From assembly GCA_008828725.1 (NCBI GenBank), contig MEHQ01003075.1, positions 51,043 through 115,042 of the forward strand: DNA of 64,000 nt, written 5' to 3'. The notes under the pieces were generated by a model. It was not told where the DNA came from, ran no database searches, and saw only the letters and a list, made by a program, of their open reading frames with translations. This stretch comes from Saccharina japonica. Taxonomy: Eukaryota > Sar > Phaeophyceae > Laminariales > Laminariaceae. The position numbers and the translations under genes are program-made. Shown piece after piece: positions 1 to 13,974 of the stretch (position 1 is the first letter of the stretch; each line of letters opens with the position of its first letter).

Positions 1-788
1 TTCACTATCGAAACGAGATTGCAGCTGCTGGTTCACGCCAACAGCACGATAGGAATATTCTGCTAGTTCACTCCAACATAACTTAAGGAAGGTGGGATCG
101 TCTTACGATGTGTACTTGCAGATTCCCGAAATCCTTCGTAATCTTTGTGAAGGAAAAAACACATGGTTATCACGACGCACACCAACGACGCTAGCGGCAG
201 GGGTGGTTGAAATGGTGCAGGGTGCTACAGAAAGTACTCGCACCTTTCGCGTTTCACTCGTTGCATCCACACGAGTTATTCGTTTGACTCAATACCCGTC
301 ATAAGGCGTATGCGTTTAGTTCATTCATTTACCGTGGCGACATGACAACGAGCGGTATTATCATCCGCGGCAATGGACGTGCGAATATCAATTATCGGGT
401 GTCGCGATAAACGGAAATGCTCAAAACCAAGGCAATGTTTACATTTCAGTCTCCGGTTTCTGCTGTTTAGGGTGTATGGGAAAAGCTCGTCCTTTGCATT
501 GTCACGCGTTGTTGGGTCATACTCTACAATTGCAAGTTTTTCTCGTAGTATAAACTTTGTGCGCGAGACAAAAAAGAGAAAGTTGCACAGCTGCCTGTAA
601 GGTTTGTGACTAAGACCGTCACCCGTAAGGCAGTACCACGGGTGTGTACATTAATGTGCAATGCCGACCAAATATTGTATCGCGCCTGCTGCGTAAACTG
701 CAAATACGTGGGCTGCTTTGTTGTGGTTGTCTTCCCCGCCCAACAATACTAGCAGCCAGAAATATGCAACCTAATGTCAAATTACCTA
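1..788. other. No gene seen
   Basis: I see no coding region with family features, no RNA gene and no clear repeat here. Open frames are short, overlap on both strands and have chance-like composition. Confidence 0.5.
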
Positions 789-794
789 TACCAG

Positions 795-945
795 GTATGT
801 TTTTCCAAAACAAACAGGACAAGCTAAAAAGACAGGATATATTTGGTATTTTTGGAATTTTAACAGAGGGAAAGATAGTGCAGCCATCCAATATTTGGAA
901 AATACATTCGGAAAGTAGGGAAATCTTAAACATTGCGCGAAAACG
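795..945 (+). repeat. Diverged internal fragment of MITE family C
   Basis: This stretch shares its order of short blocks with the better copies at 63541-63785 and 33665-33893: TTTTCCAAAACAAA, then ACAGGAT, then TTTGGAATTTTA followed by CAGAGGG, then CCAATATTTGG. The terminal inverted repeats of the family are not visible here, so it is a fragment or a strongly decayed copy. It carries no coding capacity. Confidence 0.5.
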
Positions 946-2010
946 TTATTTGGAAGGTCCACAAATTACTTACCACTTTGTTGGCAGCCGACGTAAAATA
1001 TGTCATGGCTTATTGACAGCTGACGAATCAATTGTAGGCAGTCGTTTTTGTTCATCACAATCTTTAATGTGAGGCGTCTTGCAGTGTCCTAAATCCACGG
1101 GAGTACTTTATCCTCTCTATTTGTACATGTCCACGTAACACGAGTTGTGTTTGCAAAGTATACCAGAGTAAGCAATGAATGCAAACAACCGGGTTGTGAC
1201 CCTATTGTTTTTCTAAGTACCGAATGATTCGTTTACCTTTGATATCAATCCAAATAGACAATTTGCGTTTCCGGCGTAAGAATGGATAAGAATGCCCAAT
1301 AACACCAAAGTGGGCACCACCGCTCAAGTTTGTATGTTTACGTCGTGCTTTGACCCCAGTTGTGTCAATGCGTACATAGCCCAAGAAGCAGGATCGACGA
1401 AGCCCCACTCGATTTCGAATCCCGAATGACTCGTTTTCGCGTATTCGAATACTTACGTAATATGCCGTTGATTTTTCTGGACATTGAGGGATGTTTCTAC
1501 CGAACATCCCAATTTCAACGAAAAGTTGCTGATTTATGATCATACTGCTCAGTGATTTTCAGGGTAGGGTACAACGCAACAGCAGTCCACCAACTTATTA
1601 GCTGAACCAATATTGTCATAGTGAAACAGGCTTCATATTATGCTGGTGTCGTACACGGCTTCCACCTCGAGTGTCCACACAGGTCTCGGCTATTTGATCG
1701 CAGATGTGTGCGGCAGTCGTACCGACGTGTTGGAGGTTGCTGTATGTCTGTGCTGTACACATTCAAAGTTGTTAAAACACCCTGATAGTGAGGCAGTTAT
1801 TGACAGGTTGTGCTCGTTCCAAAGGAATACGTGGAGGAATTAAGTTTATTAACCTACCACAATATTTGCCGCCTCAGCAAGGCATGGTGTACGGGAGTTT
1901 AGAAGAAAACTGCGCATTCAATTGCTACAACACGCTTTGCAGTATTTGATATATATTTTTGCACTACCTTAATCTTGGTCCAATCTACCGCTGAATTTGT
2001 AGATCGCTCG
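946..2010. other. No gene seen; one weak minus-strand open frame
   Basis: The longest open frame is 113 codons on the minus strand (1202-1543). It is rich in Arg, Lys and Ile and matches nothing I recognise. No splice sites, repeats or partner genes support it, so I do not call it a gene. Confidence 0.4.
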
Positions 2011-2267
2011 GTTGAAGGCTCCGCCACGGTTTGGCGCCTGTCAAATGCGAACTCTCGTCTTGAACGAATACTTTGAAATGTGTGGGGCGGTCACGAGTCT
2101 CGATCGGCCCATGGACGCCGCGCAACGTTTTCGCGCCGCCACGAACCTAGCTACGAAAATCTACATAAAATACTATTGTTTTTATTACCTTGTCACATGT
2201 TTCCACTGGGCGTACCGGGGAACGATTGCACCATGTCCTCGCTTCGCACGCAATAATTTGATTCCGA

Positions 2268-2301
2268 CCCTACTCCCTTCTACGCGTTTCGTTCCGACCA
2301 G
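2268..2301 (+). other. Inferred 3' splice site of the FNIP relic
   Basis: A pyrimidine-rich stretch (CCCTACTCCCTTCTACGCG) is followed by TTTCGTTCCGACCAG. Homology to the two other FNIP genes of the window starts right after the AG, two bases before the first shared codon and seven codons before the shared Phe. The same offset occurs in all three paralogues, which is the main support. Confidence 0.6.
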
Positions 2302-4150
2302 TGGGGTCTCACTTCATCGATGCCTTCGGAATCGCCCTTGGGCAAGCAGCAGGAAGGAAATGGTACGTGAGCACGATGGAACTTCAGCTAACTTCGTGCC
2401 AGTTTTGCCTTGCCTGCCGAGGCGTGCGTACGTTGTGTGTTGCCGTCAACACACAGATGCCACATAGTCTTTGGGGCGACGATGTGCTCCCAGGTATGAT
2501 GGTGCGACGAGAACCTTACAAGCAGCGTCAACGGCCCTCCGTCCGAGCGGCTGGCGCTAAATGGCAACTTCCGGCAGATATGCTTGTGTCAGTACTGTCG
2601 CAATCAATTCTTCTTGGGGGCGTTGAGAAGATGACCGTCGAGGACAAGGGCTTAATCAAGCGTCATGGAAAGGCTTGGTACGGAGCAATTATGACTTGCC
2701 TGGACATGAACACAACGAATGGGTCGGAGTCATTTACTGCTAATATGCCCTCGCCGAAGAGGTTTTCGATATCATGCATCGTTTGTCCGACATTTGGGCA
2801 AGCATCGCAAAGTTGCAGGAGGTGACCCGCGGCTTGATTCCGTCAGATCCCACATTTCAATTTCTGCATGTACGGCTTGACCATGCCAGTGCGATGTCTA
2901 CGATGAGGAGTTTTATTAGGCAGTTACCCACTGGTCCTATTATCGAGAAGTTCATCGGTGGCATGGAAATGCCCGAAACATTGGTTGAACTGACGTTCAG
3001 GAGCAGCTCTTACCAACCGACCGAGTGCGTCTATTTCCCCGCTTCTTTGAACGAAGTTAATCTCTTGGACGACTTCGACCAACCCGTCAGCGACGTTGTT
3101 TGGCCATCCTCTTTGGTGAAACTGACTTTCGGGAGCATGTTCGCCCACCCGGTCATCGGTACCGTTTGGCCTCGTCTTTGGAGGAAATTTAATTTGGGGA
3201 ATATTTTAACCAACCGATTGTCGGTTCCGCGTGACCCCCGTCCCTGAAGATTCTGACGTTCGGGGACGATTTTAACCAATCCATCATCCATACCGTTTGT
3301 CCCCCGTCGCTGGAGGAGCTGTGGTTCGGCAAGAGCTTCAACCAGCCGACCTTTGGTGATGTTTGGCCATCCTCGTTGATGGAGTTGAAGTTCGGCGACA
3401 ATTTCAATCAACAGATAGACGAATTTTTCTGGACTAAGTCGTTAATTAAACTGTCGTTCGGGTTGTGCTTTGCCCAACCGATCGCCGATGTAATTTGGCC
3501 CGCCTGTTTGAAGCAACTTAATTTCGCAGGTTGGTTCAACAGCCCAATCGACATCGTTGTGTGGCCAGCCTCTATGGAATCGCTAGCGTTCTTGGCGTTT
3601 AATCAATCTGTCGAAGGGATTATTTGGCCGATGTACCTGCTGAGTCTAGCGCTCGGATATAGGTTTAATCAGCCAATCGAAGCTTCAAAATGGCCAACCT
3701 CGTTGGAACATCTCTCACTTGGCGACGGTTTCGACATGCCGGTCGCCAGCGTACGTTGGCCGGTATCTCTTTAGCATCTGAGTCTTGGAAGACGTTTCAA
3801 CCAGCCGATCGATGTCGGTGCATTTCCGACATCGTTGCGCCAGTTTACGTTGGGAGATTCATTCAAACAATTGATCGACTCAGGCGCACTGCTGTCCGCT
3901 GGCATCGAAATGTTAAATATTGACGGTGAATATTGAATATAACTAATCGCTCAATGCTTGCTTCCTTATTGAAATGTTCGCGCTCGGGTAGCTTCAGCCA
4001 AGCCGTGCACGACCTATACTGATTGGTGGTATTCGTAAATCTCTCGTTCGGAAGCGGGTTTTACCAGCCCTTCGATGGCGTCATTTGGCCGACACAACTT
4101 CGTCTGCTTGTTTTGAAAGGAGTATTCGACCATAGTAACGTTCTAGTGAG
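2302..4150 (+). pseudogene. FNIP/LRR-like repeat protein, decayed copy
   Basis: This is a paralogue of the gene at 13975-16154, kept here as a broken exon. The first frame encodes the shared N-terminal region: IALGQ, WYVSTMELQLTSCQFCLACRG, then MPHSLWGDD and PADMLVSVL. A frameshift near 2755-2765 moves the reading into the frame holding VFDIMHRLSDIWA, and the FNIP-type repeats follow. A second frameshift lies near 3165-3185. Downstream, repeat-like sequence continues in one frame through stops TAA (3190-3192), TGA (3232-3234, at a conserved Trp) and TAG (3772-3774), up to TGA at 3934-3936. More repeat remnants follow in another frame around 4023-4150. Repeat units read WPxSLxxLxFGxxFNQPI, 22 residues each. 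Several independent lesions make a functional product very unlikely. Upstream exons are unknown. Family assignment is secure; exact break positions are approximate. Confidence 0.85.
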
Positions 4151-6411
4151 GCATGATCACCTTCGCAGGAGAGACTTTGCTTCGGGGAACAATATCACTA
4201 GGCAATCCAATGTGCTGGGTGGTCGACCACGCTCATACACGTGAGGTTCAGTCGTGCCCTTTGTCAGCCTCTGCAACGGAATTCTGTCACTCATGACGTT
4301 ACAACGCCCTCCAGGTTCGAGCGATTTCGGTTGATCAAGAGCTTCAGACTGCGGTGTTATGGTGGTTTGTCAAAGGGATACAATGTAGCCATTCGATGCA
4401 GCATTGCCGTGTTGTGTGATATGTCGGTTTCGCAGGTATAAGGTTGATGAAATGCGTGGTTAGCTTGTGGCCTCCGGAGTAGCTAAAGGTTTTATACGTG
4501 GTTAGAACGGACAATATATTGAGGACCAGCACAACTACACAGTTGACGCCTGCGGTATAATTGCCCAACATATTTGTGTTGTCGTCGCCGGGAAGTTCGT
4601 TTAGTGGACGCATAGTCGCGATCTAGTAGTGCGTTCCGATACTCGGTTAACCTGGTGTTTCGTGGTCTTGGTGCCGGCATATTGCATACTAAATGGAAGC
4701 TCGTGTCTTGGTGCGTATTGGTTGTGGCACTTCACTTATGCCGGATTTGTTGTCTGCTCGGCTCCTGTAAGGGTATGATGACGTAGACACATGATGAGGT
4801 GAGGTACGCCAACGTTTTGCTGAGCTTCTTCGCTTGAGGGGTTCTATACTAGTAGTGAGTATTTGATAACTGATTTGGAGAAAAAGCTGAAAGTGCATTT
4901 CGATGAAGAATCCCATATAGCCTACTGTAGGTGTACGCCAACATTTGTTTTGCAAAACAAGAGATGGCACTCGGAAGATGTTGTGGTTTTTGGAGCGCCG
5001 TTATTCACAAGACATTATCATCAAAACGTGCTACTACTTTAAGTAGCATCATAGCGGTCGCCTCCAAACAGCGTGCTCGACAATGGTAGCACGCCTTGAC
5101 TGTATGCCAGTGAACTGACGGAGTTCCAGAAGTGGGGATCTACACAGGATACTTGGAATTCCAATTCGATTTTACATACATACTTGTGGCGAGTTACCTT
5201 GACCACGGCAGTATTGATACGGTCTGGTGAGCTTACATGTTCTATATGTTATATTCAAATGGGTGAGGTAAGGACCTCCTGACGGGGGTACCATGGTCAC
5301 CATTAGGTAGTACCTCCACCACCGTGGCATCCACTGTACACATACAAGACAGGTGGGGGATACCTGCCGGATCCGTCGTGTATATCGTTGGACGTACAGC
5401 GTGTTGGTTGAACTCAAAACTCAAGTTGGGTGCCTGGCCGAATCCAGGTATGTGTTGCTTTCCAGGAGATAATGTTTGCAATATATGCAATAAACATACC
5501 GGTTGAATTGGTTCACAGGCGATATCGGGTGGTACGATATGATTTTATTTGTTTGGTTGGCTGACGGGGGTATTTAATTTGGGAAGGGAGTCCCATGCGC
5601 GACGATGTAATGTAAAGAGGAATAGACCGCATTCCAGCGTTATCAGAGTGAAAATATCTTGCTTTGTTGCCACACGCAACACATGCAAGTGAACAACACT
5701 GGGACAATCGTACATTCCGAGTATGACCGCCGACAATAGATTCCTGGTTTATCACACTGCTGACTCTCAACCGAACGAGTTTACACCTCAAACTACGATG
5801 CCGGTGCTGCCCCTATGTAGCCGCAACCAAGGCCAGGACTGCCTCCAGTAATCAAGACCGGCGACCCAAATATGCGATAATCCGTCTATGTTTTTGTTTC
5901 TGGTACTTCCGAGTAGTCACAAGTTATAATTTTTACCACTATATAGTACTGTAGTTGAACGTACACGCAGCGTCAAACAATAGATCTCCCCAATACCAAG
6001 CGGGGAACGTCCAACTGGGTAGCGTTAACGATGCGGTGAATAGCCTCATATGTGGGAGCATAGGCCTCTGTCGCGGCAGGGTATAGCTATCACGAACGTT
6101 CCCTGCCAGACTGGGCCCTCTGAAGGAATATTGCCTCATTTTACGTGGGTCCGGCCGTGTTCACGACTATTAATAGCCGTGTTCACGACTACCAACGGCC
6201 GATACGACAGTACGCGGGTTTCAGAGAAAACGACTACTCCGGCGAGGGATCCCTCGGCCGGTTGTCGAAGTATGGTGCACTGTGACTGTCCGTCCCCCGA
6301 TACAGTCACAAGACTACACTCCCTGAAGGTTCCGGTTGTTTCCACCTGGCACTGCTTATCGGAATAAAATAACTTACCGCCAATGTAATGTTTTGACCAA
6401 GTTGCCTACAG
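4151..6411. other. No gene seen
   Basis: No frame is longer than about 105 codons and none looks like a known protein. One small structure is a tandem duplication of GCCGTGTTCACGACTA near 6153 and 6177, which brackets the palindrome CTATTAATAG (6167-6176). Confidence 0.5.
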
Positions 6412-6655
6412 CACGAATGCTACATTACAGGTAGCACGTTTTGGCTGAAACGGTTAGGGAATGACAGGAATCCTCAGGCAGAAGTATTCGGATTTTCATT
6501 CTACTGTTGCAGTACTGTCCGTTGTATAGTGAGAGCGTGCGAGGTTTCAACGGATAGTGCTCTTAGTTTTCTCAGGAGTTTTTGATATTTAGGTAAGAGC
6601 TCCCGAAGTGACCACCCTCATGAAACCAAGTGCGCATCTTTACTGTAGATGCGTC
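6412..6655 (+). mobile_element. MITE family A, old copy
   Basis: The right end reads GATGCGTC; the left end (CACGAATGCTACATTACAGG) is a decayed form of the family terminus. Internal landmarks are in family order: TAGCACGTTTTGGCTGAAACGG, TCGGATTTTCATT, GAGCTCCCGAAGTGA. No target duplication is visible, consistent with age. It is non-coding and depends on a transposase encoded elsewhere. Confidence 0.75.
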
Positions 6656-9600
6656 ATAACTCGCTTTCTATCATCTACGAGGTTATTTATAAGCGGGAGG
6701 CTGTCGTGCTGAGAGTGTAAGCGACGTAATGAAAAGCGGGAAATACTGGTGGGCAGACGAGGTTGGGGTCATGTGTATATGATGTTTCCTATATCGCGGG
6801 GTCCCTTAATATTATGTACTGGCCGTATAACAGCGTTCTCTTCGTCGGGCAACGAAAATAATCGATGGTTAAAGTAGTGACACATATAGATTCCGGCGTG
6901 GTACAGCCCTTTCCTTAAGCTGTCGCAGGCTATGGCATATCGCCTTCTGGCGGCGGTTGAAAGTCTCACATGCTCCAACGCGCAATACAAAGATGAGAGA
7001 GCAGCCCAGACATTCAAGCATCGTATAGAGGCGTGTGTTGACAGCTTCGGGACGTGAACTGCATCCATCTAGGGTGCTTTGGTTGATGTCGAGATGATTC
7101 ATTAACCTCTGGCGTGCTGTGCCATGACGACAAGAACACCGGTCGCCATTGCTCTCTCTGAAGGCGTCTCGTCTCCACAGAATGTCACTCGGACTGTACC
7201 TTAGGTAATAATGTTTCGAAGATCGCTGTAAAACTAAAATTACTTTTGAGTTAATTGCTTGTAATATCATTTTCTTGGCACTGCAAGCACGTGACGTCCC
7301 TTACCTACGTAGCTCCTCCCTTGTTCTACTATGAACTATGCTTACCACTCGCGTATTTGGAATTACACCTTCTGCGAATAGCCGGATGTATCATACATTT
7401 CGATTCTTTCAATTCCATTCGAAAACGAGATAACATCTCAACCAATCTCGAATCGCGTCGGAAACCTCTCAGACAGACTCGCGCGGCATGCAAATCGCAA
7501 GTGTCATCCATTCGTGTGCGTTGGTGGATGAACCATAATAGTAATATGCCTTCAACGCAAGACAGGCTCAAAATAAGTGGCACTTGAAATACGACAGCAC
7601 ACAGTGCTCATCGGTGGGAATTCTTATTATTGAGAGCGGAGCCGTCGCACCTGGCAAACAACCAAACAAAAAGAAAATAACTATATTTATGAGTCATGGA
7701 GTCGTAGTTCGTTTGTGTAGTCGCTATGACAGAAGTCTGAGCTTTTCGTGGATACTTGTTAAACGCTGCTGTGTTGTTTGTGCCTGGCATGTTGTATCCA
7801 CAACGCACAGAGAGTCTTCGTTGGACTGATCACGTTTTTTTGGTGTTGGGGTCGAGACACAACGAGGGTGTTATCTCGATATGCAGGCCAAAATGAGCAG
7901 CGGCGAGCACGACAGAGAAGCACACTAATATAGTGATCATCATGATGTCTTCTAGTATCCACGTGATTAAGAGGGCAAAATAATGACTGGCTTTTGTTTC
8001 AGTTGCTGGTGGTGTGTGGCTTCCTGTTTGCCTATTCAATCGACAATCAGTTTCGCGAAATATATGTATCACAAGGAATTGTGAACCTTGTTTGAGCAAC
8101 TTTACGAACACGAAAGATGTTTTGGATATATATAGTGCGTGTTGGTGTCGGTACCACGTTTGACTTATGCTAATCTGTCATATCGAATTTACATATGAAA
8201 GGGGTGTTACCTTTGAAGTTGTAAGGCATGACGAAGAGGTCACGCCTATCGTACAGTCACAGCAGTGTAATATATAAACTATTACTCATAAAGAATAATA
8301 CCACAGCAGTGCAATGTGTTTGCTGGCCCAGGCACCACCTTAAAACGTAACCACATCCTGTACATCACTATTTCCCCCGAGAGCATGCAAGGGCATACGG
8401 CCGATCCAACGAACACAAGGGTATGCGATCTATTTAACGCACACCATCCCCGTGAAAACGTGTAGAAACACACAGCTACACTGCATATTTGTGACATATA
8501 GAGTTTCCCGAGGAGTTTACCGAGATGCCCATCACCAGGCTGGCAAAGTAACGACGCCACCGCAATCTCGAAACGGGTACAAGCATCCCGCCGCCTACGC
8601 CGCCTACAACGTTCCTATCATAACGATGTTTACACGCACTGTTCGGTGAACGCTAAAAAACAATATTGTTTGGCAATTACGGTAGTGTACAACAATATCT
8701 CGTCGTCCTGGTGACCGGTGTTGTTAAAACGATATGCCGGTGTCACTAATCGCGAGGTATATTAATTGCAATTGTACTCATGACCGAGAGTGGGTGGCAT
8801 AATCCTCATACTTTGGGTCGAAAAAACATACCAGCATAGTTACGAGCATGTTCTGGTTGCACAGAAACCGGCATCCTGCGGGTTTCAGCCAGAAACAAAG
8901 CGTTCGCACCACATGAGGTTCTGCGTTGGTTCAAGGCAACATTTAGGCAGCCCGTTGTTTGACATATATTGATTGTTTAACATATACCTCCAACGTGTTT
9001 TGTTCATGTCTTAGACGACGCCATCACACACGGGCGCTATGTCGGATGGGCTTCTGAGCATTCAAACGCAGCACAAAACTATATATCGAACTGGTAGACT
9101 TTGTGCGTTTTAACCGATGGATCACTGTCGTAAGACTAGTACTTGCCATAGGTCTGTTAGACACCGGTGCTTGTATTTGACGGCGTCGCTAGTCAGACTG
9201 GAGGTCGCCTGGTGAGTCTCGCTCTGCAGTCCCTCAGACTCCAATACGTGGATCTAAATTGTCGTGCTCAAACTGAAGTACATGAGAGATGCGTGTAAGG
9301 TCATAGCAAACCATCGTCGACATTATAGAGCCACTTACCGTAGATCGTCTCCAGCATTTATGGCAACTCAAAATATCCCCCGCGGTCACGGTATCTTATA
9401 TCCGTCCGTCTCGAATAGAATATAACACTGTACATGTACAATGGTAATATACGGTTTGAACTACAACAGTGCATGCTTAACGCGCGAAGCAATCGACGTC
9501 ACTTTTAACAGCAACACTTAATACGTTAGACCCTATCAGCATCTTCATATAACGTATGTCGTACTGTGGAAGTTCCAAAGCCCACACGACGTACGTATGG

Positions 9601-10657
9601 CATAAAAGGTTTAAGATAAATAACTTCTGCCTTCCCGTATTCGATACGGAAACCGTCTATCGTAAACTCATGATGATGCATCCTCGAAAATACTCCACCC
9701 CTTGGTTGTCGTCAAATAGCCCCAGAAGCCATTATAAGTAATCGATTTCACTCGACGGAGTATCGCCCCTTCCACTTGGAGGATAACTCGTAACCAATGT
9801 ACGGATAGAAAGTGATGGACATTTCGCAGGTACACCGTAACACCCGACATCGGAATACATATGTCAGACTACGTTCACTCGAAAAGGAATGCGTAGGACA
9901 CAGCTCAGCAAATTTCGTATTGCGGGAAGCTCGGGCGTTCTTGATCTCTTAATTCGCACCTGCCGCATCACCCACTTTATGTACATTCCGTCCATAACGC
10001 CCGGCAACTCGGGTCAAGTACAGGAAAATGGCACCCTGGTTGGAAACCCGTGCACTGGTTGTCTTTACCCCCAACAGTCGGATGAACATACCATGCACTG
10101 TTTATGCTGAAAACGTGTGGAGCGCCACTCAGGCACTTCTGAACGCAACGGGGCTTACGTGTAGACGGCAAGCTGTTTTGAGATACTGCCGACTCGGTGA
10201 ATATGTACCATATCTGCGAAAGGCGATTATGTACAGTAGGCGTGAACAATGTTTACTCGACACAACTACGCAAAACTTGTATGGCGTTACTGCTATGCTA
10301 TAAAGGTACACTGGTATGACATAGGCATGATGGCACGTGGCATGTATCCCCTCTGTTCGGTAGCATACCGGAACGCCGTCTGGTTCGCATTTGTTTTCCC
10401 AACGACCATGTCATGAAGGAGTAGCCTCATCAGTCGCATGTCGTGCGTAACGACCCGGTAGGCTTCAGGTAGCTGTTGTCGAGAAGGGGCGCGAAGGCGA
10501 TTCAGCAACACGCGCGAACGTACTGGCAAGGGGATAGGACATTTCCAACGAACATCCACATTTCGATGATTCAAATAAATGGATGCACACACGAGGGAGC
10601 CCGCAAAATAGTGTTTCGACACCTCACGTCGAATGTTCAACTTCGACCCTCACGACA
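6656..10657. other. No gene or repeat recognised (4 kb)
   Basis: Open frames are all under about 135 codons, overlap on both strands and lack recognisable motifs. I see no long repeats, microsatellites or RNA genes. It reads like old, decayed intergenic DNA. Confidence 0.45.
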
Positions 10658-10763
10658 GCAGGGGGGGGGTACCTGACACCGTCCCCTCCCTCTACGCCTC
10701 ATCAACAACTATAAAAAACTGAAAACAGGTGACGGTAGAGAGCCGCTCCCCCCCCTCCCCCTG
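10658..10763. repeat. Inverted pair of G-run minisatellite units
   Basis: A unit starting GCAGGGGGGGGGT and containing ACACCGTCCCCT is followed by an inverted unit: AAAAAACTGAAAACAGGTGA, CGGTAGAG, a C-rich run, then CTGC. The inverted unit is the reverse complement of the first repeat unit at 20905 (GCAGGGGGGAGA, TCTCTACCGT, TTCAGTTTTATA). The two loci therefore share a repeat family. Confidence 0.65.
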
Positions 10764-12588
10764 CTTGATACAAGGCCTTCCATAGTACTACAATACTATT
10801 GGGCGGCACTGCAACCTATAAAGGCCGCAGCTGCGTAGTGTGACAGCGACTGTAGCAGTAGTGAGCGGTACAAATGAGCTATGAGCTCGTTCTAAGGTGG
10901 ACCAGAAGGTCCGGAAGAGCCGTGGGATCGGCAGGCTTGGCTGGATAAGTACTTGAAGATATCGCGTGGGTTTGTTACTGCTGTGTTAACGACTTTGGCG
11001 AAGGCAAGGATCTCAATTATGGACTTGCCAGACAGCATGAGCTCTCGGAAGACCATCAAACCTGAGTGCCACCTTTCCGAGCAACAGCATGAGCACCACA
11101 GTCTACAGTACTGTAGTAGTAGCAGCGTTTGTCACCCTGACGTTTCAGCGTATGGACCTGCACGGACTGTTGTTTGTTGTACATAGCTTTGGTGCCCTCA
11201 GTGTACCAGTCAGTCCATTATTATCAATAGTGGTCAAAGCCTCGACACCCTACGAGTATACGAAATCCTATATACGAGCACGTTACCTGTCATTTGGCAT
11301 AATCATGCTCGTATATACGTACGTACGTACCTGTGTTACCTGATGTATCTGTTACCACCGAGCTGCAGCAGCATCCTTGCCCGCACGGGTAAATATTGGC
11401 ACTACATCAGCATAACGCTTCCCGCAGCTATAACAGCCGAACACTGTGCACGCGGTTGCTTTGTGTATGTTTCTGTTGCCGCTGGATGGGGACTTGGACG
11501 CCGTTCTGAGACGAGGCACCTATTAATACTGCCAATGTGACGGTGGTATTATACTCGATGTGAGGGTTTGCACCTCTCCGGTATTTTCACACAAATCACG
11601 TACACCGAAACACACATTAAAAAAACGTGCAAAACAAGATTTTGTCGAGCCCGGGGGGGTTAGGTGTATGGTATCCGAATCCCCGGGCCCCCCTGGCACA
11701 CATACATATAAGTGAATCCACAGACTGTTCGTCGTTTTCGGACCCTCCAACTTATTACCTGTTCTCGTTCACTATAGGCATCAACTTCGGCTGTATGCCA
11801 AGGAAGAGATCATTCATTTTCCTGGAGCACAGCAATCATCAGTGAAAGCTGTTTTTGCATCCGTAGTGTAGCCATAATGATTTTTTCCTAGAATCCCGGG
11901 CGAGAAACCAAAGTTTTAGAAGCTTTGGGAGTTAGTGGAGCTGCAGGCCCGCAACTTCGAGAATACATATAAAACGCGTGCGTCATTGCTCGCGGCCTAC
12001 CACTGCTTCCTGGTGTATCCTACGTCCTTACACAACACCATCAGGAGCGCCCCTCAATTTGGCAGGCTTTACTTTCCTGTCAGGTTAGCTCTCCAAACAA
12101 ACTCGAAGCATAACTGTTCAGGTGAGTTTGTTTTTGTTCGTCACATTCCGTGCAACATACACGTAGACCGTTCGTTGCAGCTCGACTAAGCCGAGGTGTG
12201 GACCTCTGTGTATAACCGGACAATTCCTACTGTGAAAAACAAGAGTAGCGGATGGTATCCAATAATTTGGTCCGCACCTAGTGTCCGGCAGACCAAAAAT
12301 AACGGCACCGATTTATGTTCGGATGAAACGTATCCACATAACCGTAGAGTCACTGGGACACCCGAGATGGGTGGCGGAGCGCCACGGCTGACAAGTGTAT
12401 GCATCATGCGCACTAATAGGGTACTTATACGAAGGCGTCTGAGTCATCGTTGAGACCAGCAAATTCACACCAGAACAAAATATAGAAATATAAGATACTA
12501 CTGCACGTAACGACGTCGCATACAAGACACATCGTATGAAGTGCATCACAGACACGCTTGCTTAAAGCATGCAAACATTCAAGTAGAC
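10764..12588. other. No gene seen
   Basis: Only short, unrecognised open frames are present. A GTACGTACGTACCTG stretch lies near 11320 and a CCCGGGGGGG-type island near 11650-11690. Neither supports a gene call. Confidence 0.45.
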
Positions 12589-12792
12589 GACTTGTGCTAC
12601 GATTCAGGTACTACTCTTAGGCTGAAACGGTGTCTCGATGATCGAGCTCCTCAACCCATGTATTGCAATTTGTTCATGAAAGACTTAGGTGGTGGGCTGA
12701 TTCATTTAGTAGCACTTTTGTTTTTCTCCAAAACCAATTTTTCGGCGAGGAGCTAAACGAAAACAGGACGCACGTCAATCGTAGTATGCGTC
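12589..12792 (+). mobile_element. MITE family A copy with perfect 4-bp target duplication
   Basis: The left end GACTTGTGCTACGATTCAGG and right end TCGTAGTATGCGTC are inverted family termini. The element is flanked by AGAC on both sides (12585-12588 and 12793-12796). Internal landmarks include GGCTGAAACGGTG, GATCGAGCTCCTCAACC and TAGCACTTTTGTTTTTCTCC. At 204 bp it is shorter than most copies, so it has an internal deletion. Confidence 0.85.
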
Positions 12793-13974
12793 AGACCACG
12801 AGGTACAACACTTCACAGGAGCGGCCGCGTTTATACGTCCGGACTCGACAAATAATGTCAATATGTTGCCGTGAGCGTATCACACGAATTATCCCGTAGT
12901 ATACTTATAGATGGGGAACTGAAAAACTTGAGTCCGTCCCGCCATCACGGTATTGATGTTCCTTGGTAACCCCGAAATGATGGTTTTGATCACTCAGCGC
13001 TGCCTGAACGGCAGAAATGCTCATTTTTCATTATGATTCCTCAAAAATACCCAACCTATCCTACGTACTGTGGACACTCTTTTCCTACGTGCTGCTTGAA
13101 CATACGATCGCTGTTCAAAAACAACTAAGACAAACATACCTTAGGCTGTTTTTTGGGGAAGTTCGAGTCGTTGCAGTTCGATGTTTTTCGGCCATTTCTT
13201 GATGTTTTTGACCCAGAACGCCGTCGAAAGGGTCGTGCGTTTCTCGGAATGTATTATTCTACCATCTCACAGGTACCCCACGAAAAATTCCGCTTCACCA
13301 TCGAAGCAGTTTGAAATGTCCAGCATTTTCACATATAGAACAGTAGACATCAAATACAATTTGAAGGTACTTTCCAGTCAGAAATTACAGAAATTTTGAA
13401 TAGTTTGTGCCTCTTAAAGTTACTTGTTGGACATTATTCGAAATGCCACATACCTCAAGAACCTGAAAATGCTTCGATGGAGAAGCGGAATGTTCGCGTT
13501 GGATACCTCCGAGATGTTGGGCGCACTCATCCCGGGAAGCGCACGGCCGATTAGCCCGCGTTCCCGGTCAAAACCATCAATAATGGGCTGAAACAAACAA
13601 ATCGAACTGAAACAAATCGAACTTCCCTAAGAAACAGCCATACATTGGCTGTGAATTCTAAGCAAACAACAAAACGGCCAACGTCCATCGTGCAATATTG
13701 TATAATGCGCATATACCCCCATGGGCTTTCTGCCGTACTAACAACAGCTCAGGAGGTCGACCAGCTGAGGTCGAGCGATTTCGGCTGCATGAAAGCCGGA
13801 GTAGCTCAACAGTATGGTTGACAATCTCATGAAGGTACTGTGGTGTCCTGCTAGGCATGAATGCAATTGTCGTAAGTGCTGACGGAATTTCCCCACCAAC
13901 ATTAGGTGCGTTCAAATAACGCAACACTACGCAGGGTGTGCCTCTCGTGTCGACCTAGCTATAGCTCAGGCGCT
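12793..13974. other. No gene seen; 3' flank of the intact FNIP gene
   Basis: This lies downstream of the minus-strand FNIP gene. A small duplication (AAACAAATCGAACT-type, near 13595-13625) is present. I see no convincing coding region or repeat element. Confidence 0.45.

Noticed and set aside
1202..1543. 113-codon minus-strand frame as a gene
   Set aside because: No recognisable motif, splice sites or supporting context.
4305..13800. Shared phrase TCGAGCGATTTCGG near the ends of two FNIP copies as a common 3' element
   Set aside because: The phrase is on the same chromosome strand while the two genes face opposite ways, and the match does not extend.
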